DNA of 6,148 nt, from the NCBI GenBank assembly GCA_019247245.1, contig JAFAPF010000144.1, forward strand, positions 1-6,148, in the 5' to 3' direction. Shown here piece after piece: positions 5,118-6,148 of the stretch. The first letter of the stretch is position 1. Every line of letters begins with the position of its first letter. Source of the stretch: Rubrobacter sp. (GTDB lineage Bacteria > Actinomycetota > Rubrobacteria > Rubrobacterales > Rubrobacteraceae). Below the pieces are notes generated by a model. That model ran no database searches, was not told the origin of the DNA, and worked only from the letters and a program-made list of their open reading frames with translations. The translations under genes and the position numbers were made by a program.

Positions 5118-6148
5118 GCGTTCTTTACGGCTTCGGCGATGTCCTGAAGGCCTTGGTTGGCGTCGGAAAAGAACATCCAGGTGTTATCCTGGTAGAAGAG
5201 CTCGTTGTCTACGCCGGCGAAGCCGGGACCCAAGGAGCGCTTGACGAAGATAACCCTACTTGCATGGTCGACGTCGAGGATGGGCATACCGGAGATGGCG
5301 GTCTGTTGCTCTTCGTCGCGGGCTACTGGGTTCACGACGTCGTTGGCGCCGACGACTATGACAGCGTCCGTCTCGTCGAACTCGGGGTTGATGTCCTCCA
5401 TATCGTAGAGCTGCTCGTAGGGTATGTCGGCCTCAGTCAAGAGGACGTTCATGTGGCCGGGCATCCTCCCGGCCACGGGGTGGATGCCGAACTTCACCTC
5501 CTTGCCCTCGTTCTCCAGCGTCTCCATGAGCTCGTACATCGCCCCCTGGGCCTGGGAGGCGGCGAGGCCGTAGCCGGGCACGATCACAACCTTCTCCGCT
5601 TCGTTCTTGAGGTAGGAGCCTATGTCTTCGGCGCTGGCCTCGTGGACCTCCCTCTCCTCTTCTTCTTCATCCTGCGGCGGGGCGACGATGCCTTGGAAGA
5701 TGATGCTGCTGAGAGGACGCCCCAAAGAGCTGCTCATCTGCATGGTGAGGATCGTCCCCGAGGCGCCGACAAGCGTGCCGCCTATGAGAAGGGCGTAGTT
5801 GTTGAGTACGAACCCCGAAGCCGCCGCGGCTAGCCCCGTGAAGGCGTTCAAGAGTGAGATGACGACGGGCATGTCCGCTCCGCCTATGGGTATTACGAAC
5901 AAAAAGCCCAGTACGAGCGAGGCGACGAGGAGGATGACGATGGAGACGAAAGGCGTGAGGAGAGAGGAGAGTCCTATAACGCTGGCTATCGCCCCGCCTG
6001 CCAGGACGTTCGCGCTTAGGACGAGGATGCCCAGAAGAATAATAGCGTTCACCACCTGCTGCCCCGGGAACGTCACCGACCCGGAAAGGAGGAACTCCTG
6101 GAGCTTGCTAACCGCCACGATGCTCCCCATGAAGCTTATCGACCCGAT
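5114..6148 (-). CDS. pntB: NAD(P) transhydrogenase subunit beta, C-terminal three quarters (5' end outside window)
   Basis: The frame is open from the right edge to TAG at 5116-5114, giving 344 visible residues of a protein that is about 460 long in E. coli. The ATG at 6130-6128 is internal, since codons for IGSISF precede it in the usual PntB context. Visible residues 1-150 hold several hydrophobic helices of the membrane domain dII, which carries protons. An acidic linker (PPQDEEEEEREVHEA) follows. Then comes the NADP(H)-binding domain dIII: VVIVPGYGLAASQAQ (about 187-201), HPVAGRMPGHMNVLL (223-237), VVGANDVVNP (265-274) and FVKRSLGPGFAG (301-312). With PntA it couples proton re-entry to hydride transfer from NADH to NADP+ in the cytoplasmic membrane. 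All main dIII motifs are intact. The pntA gene would lie upstream, beyond the right edge. Its stop overlaps the ppdK relic's stop. Confidence 0.96.
   Translation of the reverse strand: MGSISFMGSIVAVSKLQEFLLSGSVTFPGQQVVNAIILLGILVLSANVLAGGAIASVIGLSSLLTPFVSIVILLVASLVLGFLFVIPIGGADMPVVISLLNAFTGLAAAASGFVLNNYALLIGGTLVGASGTILTMQMSSSLGRPLSSIIFQGIVAPPQDEEEEEREVHEASAEDIGSYLKNEAEKVVIVPGYGLAASQAQGAMYELMETLENEGKEVKFGIHPVAGRMPGHMNVLLTEADIPYEQLYDMEDINPEFDETDAVIVVGANDVVNPVARDEEQQTAISGMPILDVDHASRVIFVKRSLGPGFAGVDNELFYQDNTWMFFSDANQGLQDIAEAVKNA

Noticed and set aside
5153..5833. 226-codon ORF on the + strand opposite pntB
   Set aside because: It is the antisense shadow of a strongly conserved pntB. Its composition (His, Val, Gly and Leu rich) is that of a complementary frame in GC-rich DNA, and no family is recognisable.

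Overview
The window is chromosomal DNA of moderately high G+C content from a bacterium that I place, by inference only, near the Rubrobacter-type Actinobacteria. Grounds are the G+C level combined with frequent AGG/CGG and ATA codons, a proton-translocating transhydrogenase gene (pntB), a pyruvate phosphate dikinase remnant and WD40-rich signalling proteins. No 16S or other marker gene is present, so Chloroflexota or another high-GC lineage is not excluded.

Layout. Bases 1-476 (+) hold the 3' end of a metallo-beta-lactamase-fold hydrolase gene. Bases 477-1205 carry no intact gene that I can support. They contain two stem-loops (496-515 and 547-580), a sigma70-like promoter candidate (687-715) abutting a perfect 8-bp inverted repeat (721-728/738-745), and a broken small helical-protein gene (about 846-1070) with an in-frame TGA and a single-base frameshift. 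Bases 1206-3737 (+) encode the centrepiece, an 843-residue fusion of an Hsp70 ATPase domain, two TerB-like helical repeats and a complete seven-bladed WD40 propeller, with no Hsp70 peptide-binding domain. After a 31-bp gap, 3769-4743 (+) encodes a one-pass membrane protein with a SHOCT-like N-terminus and a four-cysteine outer domain. The two genes probably form an operon.

Bases about 4851-5117 (+) are a decayed 3' end of ppdK (pyruvate phosphate dikinase), recognisable across at least two frameshifts and carrying Arg where the catalytic Cys normally sits. Its stop codon overlaps tail-to-tail with the stop of pntB, which occupies 5114-6148 on the - strand and runs off the right edge.

How the genes may work together. 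The Hsp70-TerB-WD40 protein looks like an ATP-switched scaffold in which protein-interaction modules replace the chaperone's client-binding domain. Its partner gene encodes a protein with a cytoplasmic segment, one membrane helix and an exported domain, so a membrane-linked stress or signalling module is a reasonable hypothesis. Nothing in the sequence proves this. The two broken genes on either side show that this stretch is accumulating gene decay while the fusion operon stays intact.
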